This document shows, in pieces, positions 3,787 through 6,540 of a DNA stretch of 6,540 nt (its first letter is position 1; the number at the start of each line of letters is the position of its first letter). Source of the DNA: Candidatus Nanohalarchaeota archaeon. Its GTDB lineage: Archaea; EX4484-52; B79-G9. Both the position numbers and the translations under genes were made by a program. The notes beneath the pieces are model-generated. The model was given only the letters and a program-made list of their open reading frames with translations, made no database searches and was not told where the DNA came from. The DNA lies in contig JAFCBW010000067.1 of NCBI GenBank assembly GCA_017610525.1, forward strand, positions 1 through 6,540, given 5' to 3'.

Positions 3787-6540
3787 ATGGCTGGTTTTTT
3801 GATTTTTTGGATTATAGGGCTTGCTGTGGGTTTAGCTGTGCTTTTTGGGGCGTTTCTGATTCTGAGGATGTGTCTTTTCGGGAGCAAGGAATTGTCGCAT
3901 GGCAAGGTGACGATGATCCGGGGAGGTTCTGTCCTGGCTGTGGCTCTTCTGGCGCTTGGTTTTTTTTATGTGCCGCTTGTCAATTACTGGACCCTGAGCG
4001 AGGTGCTTAATGTACATGGCCGCATCGGTAATGTCCAGTATGTCGGGTCGGATTTTGACGGGTTTTTGCTTGTTGTTGATGATAAGGGCAGGTTTATGCC
4101 TGAAAGTTCGGTTGTGCTTGAATTCCAGCCGCGTATGAGCGGCGGGGTTGCTGAGCGGATGGCAGGTGTTTCGAATGTCAATGGTCTTGTTGTGTTTGAT
4201 GATGTTGTGCCTGAACTCAGAGCGGGAATGTATAATGTAGTGATAAATGCAGAGAATCACGGCAGAAAGAGAGTGACCAATACTCAAATTGAGGTGCGTT
4301 CGGCACCTTTGAGAATGTACCTGTATTCTGACAGGAAGATATACAAACCAGGGCATACTGTGCATTTCGCCGGTTATGTGTGGGAGAGGTCTTCTGATTC
4401 TTTTGCGCCGTTCTCTTTTGAAGCGGTCAATGTCTCTGTTAAGAATGATGAGGGGCTTGTGATCTATAAAAAAGAGATGGAGACTGATGATTACGGGCAA
4501 ATCACACTTGATTTCCCGCTTTCTGTTACTCTTCGCGAAGGGACATATTCTTTTGAGGTGCAGGCAGAGGCTATGCGCGAGAGTTATGATGTTTTTGTAG
4601 AGAAGTATGAGAAGCCGACTATCAATCTTGATATCAGTACTAAAAGCTGGGTTGTCAGGGGGGAGAATCTGGATGTGGATTTTCTTGCAAGCTATCTTTT
4701 TGGTGAGCCGGTGGCTGAAGGCTATCTTGAGATCAGTGTTTATTCTATGAGCCAACTTTCGCGGAAAGTCAGTGAGACTGTAAAGGTGCATGATGGGAGG
4801 TATAAGTATGCGTTTGATACGAGTCTGCTGCACTATCAAAGCCCGAGGGATTCTCTTGTTATAGAGGGGAAGATTACTGATGCTGCAAGCGGTGAGGTGA
4901 GGTCTGAGGAGAAGAGTGTGCTGGTTGTTGATAGCGGCCTTTTGCTTGAGGTTTTGCCTGATGTGAATGCTTATGGTGCAGGGGATCTTGTGAATGTGGG
5001 GATTGCTGCTCTAAAGCCAGATGGGGTGCCTGCATCGGATGTTGATTCGAAAATTACTGTGACAAAGTATTATAATGGGCAATCGTCTATTGTGTTTTCT
5101 GAGGATAAGCGGTTTAGCGGTGAGTATAATTATGTGTTTAATTACCCACAGGATGCTGATTATCTTACTGTGCAGGTTACGGGAACACATGGTGCGTATT
5201 CTGCGTCTGCTGTGGGGCATATTAATTTCAGGCCGGATAATTACTGGAATTGCAGGGGCATGTGTGATACCAGGAATGTGCCTGAGAGGTATAAGAGAGA
5301 TATTGTTGTTGAGGCGGATAAGGCAGACTACGGGCGTGGTGAAAGAGTGGTTGCCAGTGTGTATGCGAGGAGCCATTATGCGAATAAGCCGGTTGTGGTT
5401 ACTGTGAGTACCCCGTTTGGGAATACTCTTGGGACATTGAATCTTGATGATAATGCGAGGGGGGAGGTTGTGCTTGAGTATGATGATATTGCTCCTTTTG
5501 CTTCTGTGCAGGGATTTGTGTATAATAACGGGTTTGTTGAGTCTCTGCCAATGCATGTGAGTGCGTGCGCTGATAAGGAGGTTGATGTGAAGCTTGATTT
5601 TTTGCGCCGTGATTATAAGCCGGGAGATATCGTGGATCTTACTGTTGATACAGGGAAGGCGAATGCTCAGGTCACTCTCGGAGTTGTTGATGAGTCGATT
5701 ATGCTTCTTAAGGATTATGAGTTCAGGCCGTTTGATGCGCTGTATTCTTTCGGGGAGGCAGGTGCGCTGAATAAAGTTGCGACGAGAAACCCGATGACGT
5801 CACAGGACGGATGGGTGTTTTTTGCTCTTGGGATACTTATTTTGGTTATTGTTTCAGGGTATGCTTTGCCTGTCAAGTATATCAAGGAGGGTAAGGCTGT
5901 GAGTGGTTATTCTGGGGCGGATAAGAGGTTCCTTGCTCTTGGTGTTGGCGGGATACTTCTGATAATTGTTACGTTTTTGCTTGGTATGATGGCTGATCTT
6001 GATAAGGAACCCGGTTTCTTTTTGTTAGGTGTTGGCAGCGTCATGATACTTGTTTCTGTGGTTGAGAGGGTGTATGGCGCTTTCAGGAAGGGGCGCGGCG
6101 GTAAGTGGCTTGCGGTTACCGGATTGGTTGGGGGGCTGATGTCTGCTTTGCCTATGCTTCTTGCGGTTCTTGAAGTGTATGAACCGGAAGAGGAGATTTT
6201 GCTGTTTTGGGTGCTTGGCATTATATTGCTGATTATCTCGTTTGTTGGGGAGGGGCTAAAGTATAGCGGCAGGTCTAGAAGTGTGACTGTTGTATCGTCG
6301 ATACTAGTGATTGCATTTCTTGTTGTTAGTATTTTTTCAGTGTTCTTTATGAGTATGAATTCTATGTCTAAAATGAGTGCGGATGTGGCTTATGATGATA
6401 TAGATATGATGCAATCGGGTAATGCGCCTTCAGCTATGGGAGGGCACTATGAAGGGATATTGACAGAGGAGTCGATGTGGAGAGACAAAGGTGTTGTTCC
6501 TGTTGATATCAAGATTAGGACCAGCTTTCCTGATACTGCT
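3787..6540 (+). CDS. Alpha-2-macroglobulin-family protein with a six-helix membrane insert at the bait position (3' partial)
   Basis: 918 residues are open from ATG 3787 to the window end. A2M proteins are thioester-containing protease traps: cleavage of an exposed bait makes them collapse around the protease. Seen here: two membrane helices (about 3-26 and 47-64) joined by a basic loop, then an extracellular part. MG2 spans about 174-272, with SDRKIYKPGHTVHFAG (181-196). MG3 follows, with YEKP (274-277) and ASYLFGEPV (301-309). Further beta domains hold a CRGMC pair (489-493). Next come RRDYKPGDIVDL (607-618) and VVDESI (633-638), typical of the domain holding the bait. Then come six transmembrane helices (about 676-694, 715-735, 744-760, 774-797, 804-821, 834-856), a Met-rich linker, and RTSFPDTA (911-918), the start of the conserved A2M domain. 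The thioester (CxEQ) and complement-like regions would lie to the right, unseen. There is no lipobox cysteine. It is the third operon gene, coupled to its neighbour. The family is secure; protease-trap activity is not. Confidence 0.9.
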   Translation, partial: MAGFLIFWIIGLAVGLAVLFGAFLILRMCLFGSKELSHGKVTMIRGGSVLAVALLALGFFYVPLVNYWTLSEVLNVHGRIGNVQYVGSDFDGFLLVVDDKGRFMPESSVVLEFQPRMSGGVAERMAGVSNVNGLVVFDDVVPELRAGMYNVVINAENHGRKRVTNTQIEVRSAPLRMYLYSDRKIYKPGHTVHFAGYVWERSSDSFAPFSFEAVNVSVKNDEGLVIYKKEMETDDYGQITLDFPLSVTLREGTYSFEVQAEAMRESYDVFVEKYEKPTINLDISTKSWVVRGENLDVDFLASYLFGEPVAEGYLEISVYSMSQLSRKVSETVKVHDGRYKYAFDTSLLHYQSPRDSLVIEGKITDAASGEVRSEEKSVLVVDSGLLLEVLPDVNAYGAGDLVNVGIAALKPDGVPASDVDSKITVTKYYNGQSSIVFSEDKRFSGEYNYVFNYPQDADYLTVQVTGTHGAYSASAVGHINFRPDNYWNCRGMCDTRNVPERYKRDIVVEADKADYGRGERVVASVYARSHYANKPVVVTVSTPFGNTLGTLNLDDNARGEVVLEYDDIAPFASVQGFVYNNGFVESLPMHVSACADKEVDVKLDFLRRDYKPGDIVDLTVDTGKANAQVTLGVVDESIMLLKDYEFRPFDALYSFGEAGALNKVATRNPMTSQDGWVFFALGILILVIVSGYALPVKYIKEGKAVSGYSGADKRFLALGVGGILLIIVTFLLGMMADLDKEPGFFLLGVGSVMILVSVVERVYGAFRKGRGGKWLAVTGLVGGLMSALPMLLAVLEVYEPEEEILLFWVLGIILLIISFVGEGLKYSGRSRSVTVVSSILVIAFLVVSIFSVFFMSMNSMSKMSADVAYDDIDMMQSGNAPSAMGGHYEGILTEESMWRDKGVVPVDIKIRTSFPDTA
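5812..6357 (+). other. Six-transmembrane insert inside the A2M-like protein
   Basis: Residues about 676-857 of the A2M-like protein. Six hydrophobic stretches alternate with short loops. Loops 1, 3 and 5 are basic (K697, K700, K703, K713, R714; R761, R767, K768, R770, K773; K825, R829, R831), while loops 2 and 4 are acidic (DLDKEP at 737-742; EVYEPEEE at 796-803). By the positive-inside rule the basic loops are cytoplasmic and both ends of the insert are outside, so the A2M core on either side stays in the same compartment. I do not recognise the bundle as a known transporter or enzyme. No frame break or composition jump marks its edges, so it appears to be a native part of the gene. Confidence 0.85.

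Noticed and set aside
3832..4839. 335-codon open frame on the minus strand
   Set aside because: It lies wholly opposite the A2M-like gene, has low-complexity His/Arg/Ile-rich composition, no ribosome site seen and no recognisable domain. It is a by-product of the G/T-rich third positions of the real gene.
5011..5556. 181-codon open frame on the minus strand
   Set aside because: Also antisense to the A2M-like gene, His/Ile/Arg-rich without domains; the sense frame carries clear family motifs on both sides.
5812..6357. Possible gene fusion or assembly chimera at the membrane segment
   Set aside because: The frame stays open on both sides, codon use does not change, both flanks carry A2M-family landmarks in the right order, and the helix topology fits; a chimera remains only a formal possibility to check in reads.

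Overview
The window looks archaeal, from a genome of low to moderate G+C. The signs are TTTAAATA and TTTATATA boxes at archaeal promoter distances, GGTG-core Shine-Dalgarno sites fitting the archaeal 16S 3' end, frequent AGG/AGA arginine codons, and a leftward gene whose product resembles an archaeal secreted protein family I recall. I cannot name the lineage; DPANN, Altiarchaeota and euryarchaeal groups all remain possible. Every protein in the window is predicted to be membrane-bound or exported.

Layout. Bases 1-226 hold no gene but several inverted repeats, one of which is a good terminator for the leftward gene. Bases 227-982 (minus strand) encode a 251-residue secreted, glutamine-rich coiled-coil protein. 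Bases 983-1300 are a divergent promoter region with one archaeal TATA box for each direction, a hairpin and a 12-bp tandem repeat. From 1301 a tight rightward operon begins with gaps of 8-9 nt: a five-helix, Yip1-like membrane protein (1301-1936), a 610-residue protein with signal peptide, beta-rich ectodomain and C-terminal anchor (1946-3778), and an alpha-2-macroglobulin (A2M)-family protein that runs off the right edge (3787-6540, 918 residues seen).

The most unusual object is the A2M-like protein. It has clear MG2/MG3 signatures, the VVDESI motif that precedes the bait region, and the start of the A2M domain (RTSFPDTA) at the very end of the window. Between these last two, where A2M proteins carry the exposed protease-cleavable bait, this protein has about 180 residues with six predicted transmembrane helices and then a methionine-rich linker. 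Basic loops alternate with acidic ones so that both flanking parts end up outside the cell. It starts with a two-helix membrane hairpin instead of a cleavable or lipoprotein signal.

How they may work together (inference): the three operon genes could form one envelope complex, with the A2M-like protein and the anchored 610-residue protein presenting large ectodomains outside and the Yip1-like protein as a membrane partner. Possible roles are protease sensing or trapping at the surface, or surface attachment. Nothing in the window decides between these.
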